NCBI GenBank assembly: GCA_963816555.1
Contig: CAWFLD010000002.1
Span: forward strand, 558,001-622,000
From: Lutibaculum sp963816555
GTDB taxonomy: Bacteria; Pseudomonadota; Alphaproteobacteria; Rhizobiales; Tepidamorphaceae
DNA length: 64,000 nt
Reading direction: 5' to 3'
In this document: positions 27,061 to 36,863 of the stretch, piece after piece
Layout of the letters: every line of letters starts with the position of its first letter
How positions within the stretch are numbered: position 1 is the first letter of the stretch
Notes under the pieces: generated by a model
The model's input: only the letters and a program-made list of their open reading frames with translations
The model's database searches: none
Told to the model about the DNA's origin: nothing
Position numbers and translations under genes: made by a program

Positions 27061-27812
27061 GGTGGTGATGATGCCCTGCGGAATGGGGAACGGACGGCTG
27101 CGCGCGGCGGACGGCCTCGACCTCCGCGCGCAGCCAGTCGAGCCACGGATCGAGATTGTCGCCCTTGCGCGCCGACATCGCGATGACGGGCGCTTCGTTG
27201 GCGAGGGCGCGCACGGCCTGCTCGGCGCGCGCGACCGAGAAGTCGTCCATGACGGGCAGGAAGTCGGTCTTCGTCAGCAGGACGAGATCGGCGGCCCGGA
27301 ACATCACGGGGTACTTCGCCGGCTTGTCGTCGCCCTCGGTGACCGACAGCAGGATGACGTTGCGGTGCTGGCCGAGATCGAAGGCGGCGGGGCAGACGAG
27401 GTTGCCGACGTTCTCGATGAAGACGATGTCGAGATCGTCGAGCGGCATGTCGTGCAGCGCGTCGTGCACCATGCCGGCGTTGAGGTGGCAGGCGCTGCCG
27501 GTCGTCACCTGCACCGCCGGCACGCCGTGCGCCCGGATCCGCCGCGCGTCGTTGTCGGTCTCGAGGTCGCCTTCGACGACGCCGATGCGGAACTCCGACC
27601 CGGAGCGCGTCGATCGTCGCCTCGAGCAGCGACGTCTTGCCCGCGCCCGGCGACGACATGAGGTTGAAGGCCGCGACGCGGTGGGCGGCGAAATGCCCGC
27701 GATTGTGCGCGGCGATCTCGTCGTTGGCGTCCATCAGCCGGCCGAGCACCTCGACCGTCTGCGTGTCCTGCTCCCGCGGCTCGGGCGCCGCGCAGCCGCA
27801 CGTGTCACACAT
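27035..27812 (-). pseudogene. hypB: Nickel/GTPase hydrogenase accessory protein HypB, one frameshift
   Basis: Reconstructed about 258 aa. GTPase that inserts nickel into the large subunit. It has the N-terminal CDTCGC motif, P-loop SSPGAGKTSLLE, the metal-binding TTGSACHLNAGMV, and the G4-like LLTKTDFLP. One extra base is inferred near 27600. The tail is histidine-rich (GHHHHHDHH), whereas nickel-storing HypB proteins usually carry histidines near the N-terminus. The start overlaps hypA by 8 bases. Confidence 0.8.
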
Positions 27813-28176
27813 GGGCAATCTCCGCCGGTTCGTCGGATATCTCGAGCTCGAGGCTCACGAGGACGAGCTCGTCGCCGCCCGCGAGGTCGGTGTGCCAGTC
27901 GCCGCACGCGCCGCAGAGGAGCCGGTTCGGCCGCGCCTCCGTCTCCGCGCCGCAGCTCCGGCAGCGCACCCTGATCGGCATCGGCTCGATCACGAGGCGC
28001 GAGCCCTCGGCGCCCGTGCCGGCGCAGGCGAGGGGATAGGCATCCTCCATCAGCCGCGGCTCGACGCCGGACAGCGGGCCCACCCCGACGCGCACCTCGC
28101 GCACGACGGCCTGCCGCTCGCGGGCGATCTCCTCGACCCTGGCGATCAGCGCGCCGCAGATCGACAGCTCATGCAT
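27805..28176 (-). CDS. hypA: Hydrogenase nickel incorporation protein HypA
   Basis: 123 aa, intact. Delivers nickel with HypB. His2 of the N-terminal MHELS motif binds nickel; the zinc site is two pairs, CRSC and CGAC (about 73-94). Length is slightly above the usual 113-118. It overlaps hypC upstream (8 bases) and hypB downstream (8 bases), so translation is coupled. Confidence 0.93.
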   Translation of the reverse strand: MHELSICGALIARVEEIARERQAVVREVRVGVGPLSGVEPRLMEDAYPLACAGTGAEGSRLVIEPMPIRVRCRSCGAETEARPNRLLCGACGDWHTDLAGGDELVLVSLELEISDEPAEIAHV

Positions 28177-28429
28177 GCTCGCCGGCCGCCTCGGCCTGCT
28201 CCGCCTCCTCGGCCTTCATGACCTCGTCGAAGAGCTCCCAGGTCGAGCGGGCCTGCTGCGCCGTCATCTTCTGGATGGCGTAGCCGACATGCACCATGAC
28301 GAAGTCGCCCGGCGCGACCGGCTCGTCCTGCATCAGGAACAGGCTGACCTCGCGCTCGATGCCCTGCGCCGAGCACCGGGCGCGGTAGCCGTCGATCGCG
28401 ACCACTTCCATCGGGATTCCGAGACACAT
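28169..28429 (-). CDS. hypC: Hydrogenase assembly chaperone HypC
   Basis: 86 aa, intact. Start at 28429 gives the invariant MCLGIPMEVV, in which Cys2 binds the iron group and the large subunit. Conserved DFVMVHVGYAIQKM follows. The acidic tail EEAEQAEAAGEHA is variable. First gene of hypCABDFE; an FNR-type box lies about 60 bases upstream of its start. Confidence 0.94.
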   Translation of the reverse strand: MCLGIPMEVVAIDGYRARCSAQGIEREVSLFLMQDEPVAPGDFVMVHVGYAIQKMTAQQARSTWELFDEVMKAEEAEQAEAAGEHA

Positions 28430-28485
28430 TCCAACTGCTCCGATCCGTGGCGGCCCATCCAATCACCATTCGACCCGGCGCCGGG

Positions 28486-28499
28486 TTGATCTGGGTCAA
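28486..28499. promoter_or_regulatory. FNR/FixK-type box between hyp and hydrogenase operons
   Basis: TTGATCTGGGTCAA, one mismatch from TTGAT-N4-ATCAA. It lies in the 284-base divergent region, about 60 bases upstream of hypC and about 220 bases upstream of the hydrogenase beta gene. The spacing fits activation of the hyp operon best. I see no other clear regulatory element in 28430-28713. Confidence 0.65.
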
Positions 28500-28713
28500 G
28501 GCGGCCGGTCGATCCCTTCCCCAGTCTCGACCTGCGAAACGCGCGGGCACATCCACGCCCGCCCGCAGGACCGCCGCCAGGCGCCGGCGGGAGCAGCATC
28601 CGCCCGTCGACATCATTGGATCTGGGCGGTCGCGAATGCAAACTCCGGGAGGGTGCCGGGTCGGTGCGCCGATCTGGTAGGCTTCTCCGGCGGAGCTGCG
28701 GCGAAGGGAATTC

Positions 28714-29846
<1,133 letters not shown>

Positions 29847-29850
29847 GGAC

Positions 29851-30312
29851 GTGGAAGGGCTCGAGCGGATCGTCAGGGAGCACCCCTTCTTCGCGGGGCT
29901 CGACGAGGCATTCATCACGCTGGTCTGCGGCTGCGCCAAGAACGTGCGCTTCGAGGCGGGGGAGTATCTCTGCCACGAGGGCGAGCCCGCCGACCAGCTC
30001 TACCTGCTCCGGCACGGCCGGGTGGCGCTCGAGATCGCCGCGCCGGGCCGCGGCGCCGTGACCTTCCAGACCGTCAATGCCGGCGAGATCGTCGGCGTCT
30101 CCTGGCTGATCCCGCCCTACCGCTGGACCTACGACGCCAGGGCGCTGGAGCTCGTGCGGGCCGTCGCCATGGACGCGACCTGCCTGCGCCGGAAATGCGA
30201 GGACGACCACGACCTCGGCTACGAGATGATGAAGCGCTTCGTGCCCGTGCTGGTCGAGCGCCTGCACGGCACGCGCATGCAGATCCTCGACGTCTATGGC
30301 GGCAAGGCCTGA
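29851..30312 (+). CDS. Cyclic nucleotide-binding domain protein (Crp-like, no DNA-binding domain)
   Basis: 153 aa from the GTG at 29851, intact. A single cNMP-binding beta-roll (about 10-125) includes FEAGEYLCHEGEPADQLYLL and GEIVGVSWLIPPYRWTY. No helix-turn-helix follows, so it is a sensor or regulatory subunit and not a transcription factor. It sits 4 bases after the beta gene and 1 base before the gamma gene. Similar single-domain genes occur in group 3b hydrogenase operons; the ligand is unknown. It is notable as the only unbroken frame in the operon. Confidence 0.85.
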   Translation: MEGLERIVREHPFFAGLDEAFITLVCGCAKNVRFEAGEYLCHEGEPADQLYLLRHGRVALEIAAPGRGAVTFQTVNAGEIVGVSWLIPPYRWTYDARALELVRAVAMDATCLRRKCEDDHDLGYEMMKRFVPVLVERLHGTRMQILDVYGGKA

Positions 30313-30313
30313 G

Positions 30314-31163
30314 ATGCAGGCGCCGGCGCTCGTGCCACCCGATCCGATGACCCCCGCGGTCGCGCGCGTCCTGTCGCGCCGCGAGGAGGGGGCGGACGTC
30401 GTGACGCTCGACATCGAGGTGCCGGAGGGCACGGCCGCCTTCGCGCCGGGCCAGTTCAACATGCTGACCGCGTTCGGCGTCGGCGAGGTGCCGATCAGCT
30501 TCAGCGGCGACCCCGCGGCGGGCGAGCGCTTCGTGCACACGATCCGCGCCGTCGGCCCCGTCTCGACGCGCGCTGGCCGCGTCTGCGGCCCGGCGATCGC
30601 CGTCGGCCTTGCGCGGCCCGTTCGGCGTGGGCTGGCCGATGCAGGAGGCGGTCGGCCGCGACGTCGTGGTGGTCGCCGGCGGGCTCGGCCTGGCGCCGCT
30701 GCGGCCGGCCCTCTACCGCCTGCTGGCCGAGCGCGAGCGATACGGCAGCCTCGTTCTGCTCTACGGCACGCGCAGCCCCGACGACATCCTGTTCCGCGAG
30801 GAGATCGAGACGTGGCGCCGCCGCCTCGACATCGCAGATCGAGGTGACGGTGGACCACGCCGCGACCGACTGGCGCGGCCATGTCGGCGTCGTGACGAAG
30901 CTCGTGCCGCGCGCCGACTTCGATCCGCTCAACGCCATCGCCTTCGTCTGCGGGCCGGAGGTGATGATGCGCTTCGCCGTCGCCGCGCTCGCGCGACGCC
31001 GGCGTCGAGCGCCGAGGCGATCTGGCTGTCGATGGAGCGCAACATGAAGTGCGCGGTCGGCTTCTGCGGCCACTGCCAGTTCGGCCCGACCTTCGTGTGC
31101 CGCGACGGCCCCGTCTTCCGCTACGATCGGCTTCGCCCGTTCCTCGCGCTGAAGGAGATCTGA
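30314..31163 (+). pseudogene. hydG: Hydrogenase gamma (FAD/NAD(P)-binding) subunit, seven frameshifts
   Basis: Reconstructed about 280 aa. Ferredoxin-NADP reductase-like subunit passing electrons between iron-sulfur clusters and NAD(P). FAD region FAPGQFNMLTAFGVGEVPIS, nucleotide region VVVVAGGLGLAPLRPALY, and a C-terminal 2Fe-2S motif KCAVGFCGHCQFGPTFVC. Extra bases are inferred near 30570, 30585, 30599, 30611, 30837, 30994 and 31008; 850 minus 7 is divisible by three. This is the densest damage in the window, with four sites in about 45 bases. Confidence 0.75.
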
Positions 31164-31957
31164 GTGACGGCGCCGGACAGAAAGCCGCGCCTCGCGGTCT
31201 GGAAGTTCGCCTCCTGCGACGGCTGCCAGCTCAGCCTGCTCGACTGCGAGGACGAGCTGCTGGCGATCGTCGGCGCGCTCGACATCGCCTATTTCCCCGA
31301 GGCGACGCGGGGCGAGATCTCGCGGCCGCTACGACCTGTCGCTGGTCGAGGGCTCGATCACGACGCCGCACGACGCCGAGCGCATCCAGCGAGGTGCGCC
31401 GGCGCTCGCGATCGCCTGGTCACGATCGGCGCCTGCGCCACGGCCGGCGGCATCCAGGCGCTGCGCAACTTCGCCGACGTGACGCGAATACATGTCGGTC
31501 GTCTACGCCCGGCCGGACTATATCGAGACGCTGGCGACCTCGACGCCGATCGCCGACCACGTCGCGGTCGATTTCGAGCTGCGCGGCTGCCCGATCTCCA
31601 AGCGCCAGCTCCTCGAGGTCGATCTCCGCCTTCCTCGCCGGGCGGCGGCCCGTCACGCCGGCGCACAGCGTCTGCGTCGAATGCAAGCTCAAGGGCAATG
31701 TCTGCGTGATGGTGGCGCACGGCACGCCGTGCCTCGGCCCGGTGACGCATGCCGGCTGCGGCGCGCTCTGCCCGTCCTACGACCGCGGCTGCTACGGCTG
31801 CTTCGGCCCGAAGGAGACGCCGAACCCCGCCTCGCTCAGCGAATGGCTGAAGCGCGACGGGCTCGGCATGGACGGCGCGCGCTCAGGCGGATCTACCGCA
31901 CCTTCAACGCCGACGCGCCGGCCTTCCGCGAGGAGAGCGAGCGCCATGGCGACGTAG
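31164..31957 (+). pseudogene. hydD: [NiFe] hydrogenase small (delta) subunit, several frameshifts
   Basis: Reconstructed about 260 aa. The proximal cluster motif is FASCDGCQLSLLDCE near the N-terminus, with TIGACATAGGIQALRNFAD in the middle. The C-terminal clusters are SVCVECKLKGNVC...PCLGPVTHAGCG..C and GCYGCFGPKE. No twin-arginine signal, so the enzyme is cytoplasmic, as expected for group 3b. Frame changes are inferred near 31330, 31390, 31418, 31486, 31623 and 31889. The exact stop is unclear because the last codons overlap the large-subunit start. Confidence 0.75.
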
Positions 31958-33244
31958 GACGATCAAGGTCGACTATCTGGCCCGCGTCGAGGGCGAGGGC
32001 GCCTTCAAGGTCGTGGTGCGCGACGGCAGGGTGCAGCTCGGCGGAGCTGAAGCATCTTCGAGCCGCCGCGCTTCTTCGAGGCCTTCCTGCGCGGCCGCGC
32101 CTTCACCGAGGCGCCGGACATCACCGCGCGGATCTGCGGCATCTGCCCGGTCGCCTACCAGATGAGCGCCGTGCACGCGATGGAGAACGCGCTCGGCGTC
32201 ACCGTCGACGGGCCGCTCTGCGCGATCTGCGGCGGCTGCTCTACTGCGGCGAATGGATCGAGAGCCACACGCTGCACGTCTACATGCTGCACGCGCCGGA
32301 CTTCCTCGGCTACGACGGCGCCATCGACATGGCGCGCGACCATGGCGACCGCGTGCGCCGCGGGCTCGGCCTGAAGAAGGCCGGCAACGAGATCGTCCAG
32401 CTGCTCGGCGGCCGCGAGATCCATCCGATCAACGTCCGCGTCGGCGGCTTCTACCGCGTGCCGCGGCGGCGCGAGCTCGCGCCGCTGGTCGAGGAGCTGA
32501 AGCGGGCGCGCGACGCGGCGCTCGAGACGGTGCGCTGGGTCGCCGGGCTTCGACTTTCCCGACCGCGAGCGCGACTACACCTTCGTCGCCCTGCGGCACC
32601 CGGACGAATATCCCTTCAACGAGGGCCGCATCGTCTCCAACCGCGGCCTCGACATCGGCGCCGACGCCTACGACGAGCATTTCGAGGAGATCCACGTCGC
32701 GCACTCCACCGCGCTGCAGTCGCGGATGGCGCGACGGCGCGTCCTATCTCGTCGGACCGCTCGCCCGCTACAGCCTGAACTTCGACCGGCTGTCGCCGGA
32801 CGTCCGGGCGGCGGCGCGCGAGGCGGGGCTGGGCGCGACCTGCCGCAACCCCTACCGGAGCATCGTCGTGCGCGCCGTCGAGGTGCTGCACGCCTGCGAC
32901 GAGGCGCTGCGGATCATCGACGGCTACGAGGAGCCGGACCGTCCGGCCGTCGCGGTCGAGCCGCGCGCCGGCGACGGGATACGCCGCCACCGAGGCGCCG
33001 CGCGGCCTGCTCTACCACCGCTACCGGCTGGACGCCGACGGCACGATCGCCGAGGCGCAGATCGTGCCGCCGACCTCGCAGAACCAGGCGAGCATCGAGG
33101 AGGACCTGACCGAGCTATATCGGCGGCTTCCTCGACCTGCCGGACGAGGCGCTGCGCCATCGCTGCGAGCAGACCGTGCGCAACTACGATCCCTGCATCT
33201 CCTGCGCGACGCACTTCCTGCGGCTCGACATCGACCGGGGCTGA
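31946..33244 (+). pseudogene. hydA: [NiFe] hydrogenase large (alpha) subunit, about eight frameshifts
   Basis: Reconstructed about 429 aa, normal for group 3b. The start ATG at 31946 reads MATRTIKVDYLARVEGEG once an extra T (31956, which otherwise makes a TAG) is removed. Nickel ligands: RICGICPVAYQMS near the N-terminus and DPCISCATHFLRLDIDRG at the C-terminus. Other family blocks are GREIHPINVRVGGFYR and HVAHSTALQSRM. Inferred extra bases are near 31956, 32042, 32054, 32229 (two bases), 32548, 32730, 32980 and 33119. Very few residues follow the last CXXC, so the protease-cleaved tail is short. Confidence 0.78.
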
Positions 33245-33247
33245 GAC

Positions 33248-33738
33248 GTGGCGCGCGCGGAGCGCACTGCTCGTCGATCGGCATCGGCAATCCCGACCGC
33301 GGCGACGACGCGGCCGGGCGCGCCGTGGCGCGGAGGCTGCGCGACGTGCTGCCGCCGGACGGTGCGAGGTGCTCGAGCAGGACGGCGAGGCGACCGTCGC
33401 TGCTCGCGCTGCCTCGACGGCGCCGCGACCGCGTTTCTGGTCGACGCCTGCGCGTCCGGCGCGGCGGCCGGGCACGATCCGCCGCTTCGACGTCGCCGAG
33501 CGGCCCCTGCCGCAGGACGCGTTCGGCGTCTCGACGCACGGCTTCGGCCTCGCCGAGGCGATCGAGCTCGCCCGCGCGCTGGGCCAGATGCCGGCCGCGC
33601 TGCATCGTCTACGCGATCGAGGCGGCCTCCTTCGAGGCCGGCGATCCCGTTTCCCCGCCGGTTGCCGCCGCGGTGGCGGAGGCCGCCCGGCGCATCGCGG
33701 AGGAGATCCTGCCCTGCACGGCCGCCGGTCGCGGGTGA
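33248..33738 (+). pseudogene. Hydrogenase maturation protease, about seven frameshifts
   Basis: Reconstructed about 160 aa from a GTG start 4 bases after the large subunit. HybD/HycI family: GIGNPDRGDDAAGR holds the first nickel-binding Asp, followed by FLVDACASGAAAG and STHGFGLAEAIELA. It removes the C-terminal tail of the large subunit after nickel insertion. Removing eight inferred extra bases restores a full-length frame. Last gene of the hydrogenase operon. Confidence 0.72.
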
Positions 33739-33740
33739 GG

Positions 33741-33845
33741 CTCTGGAGCGCGATCCGGCCCGATGGAATCGGGCCGTGCGCGCCGGTCCACCTTCTGGCC
33801 GCATGATCCTGTCCGAAAAGTCTGCAACTTTTCGGGACCATGCTC
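33741..33845. repeat. Palindromic intergenic repeat (Rhizobiales type), possible bidirectional terminator
   Basis: Two hairpin modules: a 9-bp stem cggcccgat/atcgggccg (33756-33776) and an imperfect long stem built on gcatgatcctgtccgaaaag and its partner acttttcgggaccatgc (33801-33843). The second closely resembles a palindromic unit I recall as abundant between genes in Rhizobiales. It fills the gap between the convergent hydrogenase and cyo operons, where it may end transcription from both sides. Confidence 0.7.
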
Positions 33846-34156
33846 TACGTCATCCGCCCGGCCAGGTTGTAGAGGATCCATATCGTCCCGGCCGCCATCA
33901 GGAAGACGAGCAGGAAGGAGAACAGGATCAGCTGCAGGTCGTCCCGCTTCTGCTTCGACAGGTCGATGTGCAGGAAGTAGCGGAAGTGCACGACGAGCTG
34001 CACGACGCCGCAGCCGAGGATGATCCACAGGAGCGTCATGCGCTCCACGTCCAGCCAGGCGACGGAGGCGAAGGCGATCGCGGTGAGAAGGCTCGCGAGG
34101 CCGAAGCCCACGATGTAGGAGCGCAGCTCCCTTCGGAAATCGGCGTTATCGCTCAT
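33845..34156 (-). CDS. cyoD: Cytochrome o ubiquinol oxidase subunit IV
   Basis: 103 aa, intact. Three membrane segments (about 15-37, 43-63, 76-98) with the family pattern VQLVVHFRYFLHIDLSKQKR between the second and third. A small subunit that stabilises the binuclear centre. It overlaps cyoC by 4 bases. No cyoE (haem O synthase) follows. Confidence 0.94.
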   Translation of the reverse strand: MSDNADFRRELRSYIVGFGLASLLTAIAFASVAWLDVERMTLLWIILGCGVVQLVVHFRYFLHIDLSKQKRDDLQLILFSFLLVFLMAAGTIWILYNLAGRMT

Positions 34157-34803
34157 CCCGCGAGCCCCTGCAGATAGACGACCGAGAAGATCCCGACCCA
34201 GACGATGTCGAGGAAGTGCCAGAACAGGCCGAGCCGCAGGATCCGCAGCTTCACGTCCCTCCCGATGCCGAAGACGAGCACCTGCACCATCATCACGACG
34301 ATCCAGATGCAGCCGGCCGTGACGTGCAGGCCGTGCGTGCAGACGAGGGCGAAGAAGGCGGAGAGGAACCCGCTGCGGTCCGGCCCCGCGTCCTTGGCGA
34401 ACAGTTCAAGGAAGTCCCGGATCTCCAGGCCGAGGAAGACGAGACCCAGGAGCAGCGTGACCGCCAGCCAGAGCTGCAGCCCCTGCCGGCTCTTCTCGTA
34501 CTTCATCGAGAGCGAGGCCATGCCGAAGGTCAGGCTGCTGACCAGGAGGACGCCCGTCTCCTCGCCGGCGCTCTTCAGGTCGAACAGCTCCTTCGGCCCG
34601 GGGCCGCCGGCGGTGGCGTGGATCATCGAGGCGTAGGTCGCGAAGAGGAGGGCGAACAGGACCAGGTCGCTCATCAGGTAGACCCAGAAGCCGAAGACGA
34701 TCTCCTCCGCCGCCTCGTGCGCCTCCGGATCGGTCTCGTGGAGGTTGATGCCGGGATGCTTGACCTCGACCGTGCTGCGGGTCGTCTCTGCGCTCGTGCT
34801 CAT
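34153..34803 (-). CDS. cyoC: Cytochrome o ubiquinol oxidase subunit III
   Basis: 216 aa, intact, five membrane segments. Family landmarks are EIVFGFWVYLMSDLVLFALL, the ATAGGPGPKELFDL loop and CTHGLHVTAGCIWI. Part of the proton-pumping bo3-type quinol oxidase. It overlaps cyoB and cyoD by 4 bases each. Confidence 0.95.
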   Translation of the reverse strand: MSTSAETTRSTVEVKHPGINLHETDPEAHEAAEEIVFGFWVYLMSDLVLFALLFATYASMIHATAGGPGPKELFDLKSAGEETGVLLVSSLTFGMASLSMKYEKSRQGLQLWLAVTLLLGLVFLGLEIRDFLELFAKDAGPDRSGFLSAFFALVCTHGLHVTAGCIWIVVMMVQVLVFGIGRDVKLRILRLGLFWHFLDIVWVGIFSVVYLQGLAG

Positions 34804-36863
34804 GCTGCGGCAGCCTCCGCGAGTCCCTGGTTGGCGGGGGTGGTCTCCTCGTCGCGCGTGGCCGGATGGGCCTCTTCGACGGCCTTGTGCCAGCGCATCT
34901 CGGTGCGCCTGACGTCGATGCCGGAGATCAGGCGGGTCGTGTGGCGGACGAAGCCTCGCGCGATGACCGTGCCCCAGATCGCGAGGAAGCCGGCGCAGCA
35001 CATCCACCAGATGTGCCAGACGAGGCCGAAGGCGACGGCGGCGCCGCACACGCCGATCACGAAGCCGGCGGCGCTGTTGCGCGGCATCTCGATGTAGTCG
35101 TAGTGCGTCCGCAGCACGTAGGCGTCGCCGCGCTCCTTCATGGCGTGGAAGGCGTCGCGGTCGTGGACGGTCGGCAGCACCGCGAAGTTGTACTCCGGCG
35201 GCGGCGCCGAGCTCGCCCATTCGAGGCTGCGCCCGTTCCACGGGTCGCCGGCGAAGACGGCGTTCTCGTGCCGCCTGCGGATGCTGACGTAGAGCTGGAC
35301 GAACAGGCTGGCGAGCCCGCCGAGGATCAGCACGGCGCCGACCATGGCGACGATCGTGTAGGGCAGGTAGGCGGCCTGGAAGTACTCCACCGTCCGCCGC
35401 GGCATGCCCAGCATCCCCAGCGCGTAGAGCGGCATGAAGGCGAGCAGGAAGCCGACGAGCCACAGGACGAAGGCGATGCGGCCCCATTTCTCGTCGAGCC
35501 GGAAGCCGAAGGCCTTGGGGAACCAGTAGTGGTAGCCCGCGATCATCCCGAACAGGAGGCCGGGGATCAGCATGTTGTGGAAGTGGGCGACCAGGAACAG
35601 CGTGTTGTGCACCTGGTAGTCGATGGCGGGGTTGGCGAGCAGGACGCCTGACAGGCCGCCGATCGTGAACAGCACGAGGAACGACAGCGCGTAGAGCATC
35701 GGCACCGAGAAGCGCACCCGCCCGCGATACATGGTCAGGATCCAGTCGTAGATCTTCACGCCCGTCGGGATGCCGATCAGCATGGTCGCCGTGCCGAAGG
35801 CGGCATTGAGCTGGGCGGTCTGGCCCATCGTGAAGAAGTGATGCACCCAGACCGTGAACGACAGGACGGCGATGCAGATCGTCGCGCCGATCAGCGAGCG
35901 GTAGCCGTAGAGTTTCTTCGAGGAGAAGTTGGAGAAGATCTCCGAGTACACGCCGAAGGACGGCAGGATGAGGATGTAGACCTCGGGATGGCCGAACAGC
36001 CAGAACAGGTTGGCGTAGTTCATCATGTTGCCGCCGAGGTCGTTCGTGAAGAAGTGCATGCCGAGGTAGCGGTCGAGCGCCAGCATGAGCGTCGCGACCG
36101 TGAGCGGCGGCATCGCGAAGATCATCAGGATACTGGTGCACAGCGCCGTCCAGCAGAACAGCGGCATGCGCGTGAGCTTCATGCCCGGGCAGCGCTTCTT
36201 GTAGATCGTCACCGCGAAGTTGATGCCGGTCAGCGTGGTGCCGATCGAGCTGAGCGTCACCGCCCAGATCCAGTAGTCGGGGCCGACGCCGGAGTTGAAG
36301 GCCATCTCGGTGTAGGGCGGGTAGCCGCTCCAGCCGCCGGTCGAGAACTTCCCCAGGCACAGCGACACCATCATGATCCCGGCGCCGCCGGCGGTGAGCC
36401 ACAGGCTGACCGAGTTCAGCACCGGGAAGGACACGTCGCGCGCGCCGATCTGCAGCGGCATGACGTAGTTGATGAGTCCGGTCAGGAACGGCATCGCCAT
36501 GAAGAAGATCATGATGGTGCCGTGCGTGCTGAAGAGCTGCGAGAAGTGGTCCGGCGGCAGGTAGCCCGGCGAATCGTAGGCCATGGCCTGCTGCAGCCGC
36601 ATCATCGAGGCCTCGACCACGGCGCGCGACAGCATGATCAGCGAGATGATCACGTACATGATGCCGATGCGCTTGTGGTCGACGCTCGTGAACCACTCGC
36701 TCCACAGGTAGCGCCACTTGCCGAGCCAGGTGATGAGGGCGACGGAGCCGACCGCGCCGACCACCACGACGCCTGCCGCGACGGTGGCGATGACGCTGTA
36801 GAAGGGCAGGGCGTCGTAGGAGAGGTTGCCGAAGATCAGGTGCCACCAGTCGATGCCGTTCAT
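34800..36863 (-). CDS. cyoB: Cytochrome o ubiquinol oxidase subunit I
   Basis: 687 aa, intact, about 15 membrane segments. Haem-copper ligands: FSTHGTIMIFF (low-spin haem), WLFGHPEVYILILP (CuB His and cross-linked Tyr), VWVHHFFT (CuB His pair) and VAHFHNMLIPG (haem ligands). The K- and D-channel regions appear normal. Reduces oxygen to water with electrons from quinol; best suited to oxygen-rich conditions. Its C-terminus is followed by cyoC in the order cyoABCD. Confidence 0.97.
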   Translation of the reverse strand: MNGIDWWHLIFGNLSYDALPFYSVIATVAAGVVVVGAVGSVALITWLGKWRYLWSEWFTSVDHKRIGIMYVIISLIMLSRAVVEASMMRLQQAMAYDSPGYLPPDHFSQLFSTHGTIMIFFMAMPFLTGLINYVMPLQIGARDVSFPVLNSVSLWLTAGGAGIMMVSLCLGKFSTGGWSGYPPYTEMAFNSGVGPDYWIWAVTLSSIGTTLTGINFAVTIYKKRCPGMKLTRMPLFCWTALCTSILMIFAMPPLTVATLMLALDRYLGMHFFTNDLGGNMMNYANLFWLFGHPEVYILILPSFGVYSEIFSNFSSKKLYGYRSLIGATICIAVLSFTVWVHHFFTMGQTAQLNAAFGTATMLIGIPTGVKIYDWILTMYRGRVRFSVPMLYALSFLVLFTIGGLSGVLLANPAIDYQVHNTLFLVAHFHNMLIPGLLFGMIAGYHYWFPKAFGFRLDEKWGRIAFVLWLVGFLLAFMPLYALGMLGMPRRTVEYFQAAYLPYTIVAMVGAVLILGGLASLFVQLYVSIRRRHENAVFAGDPWNGRSLEWASSAPPPEYNFAVLPTVHDRDAFHAMKERGDAYVLRTHYDYIEMPRNSAAGFVIGVCGAAVAFGLVWHIWWMCCAGFLAIWGTVIARGFVRHTTRLISGIDVRRTEMRWHKAVEEAHPATRDEETTPANQGLAEAAAA

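Noticed and set aside
28623..28639. Sigma-54 promoter ahead of the hydrogenase genes
   Set aside because: TGGGCGG...ATGCA has the wrong spacing between the GG and GC elements (11-12 bases instead of 10).
33739..33845. CRISPR repeat or attachment site
   Set aside because: There is one copy only, with no spacers, integrase or flanking duplication; it is a hairpin repeat element.
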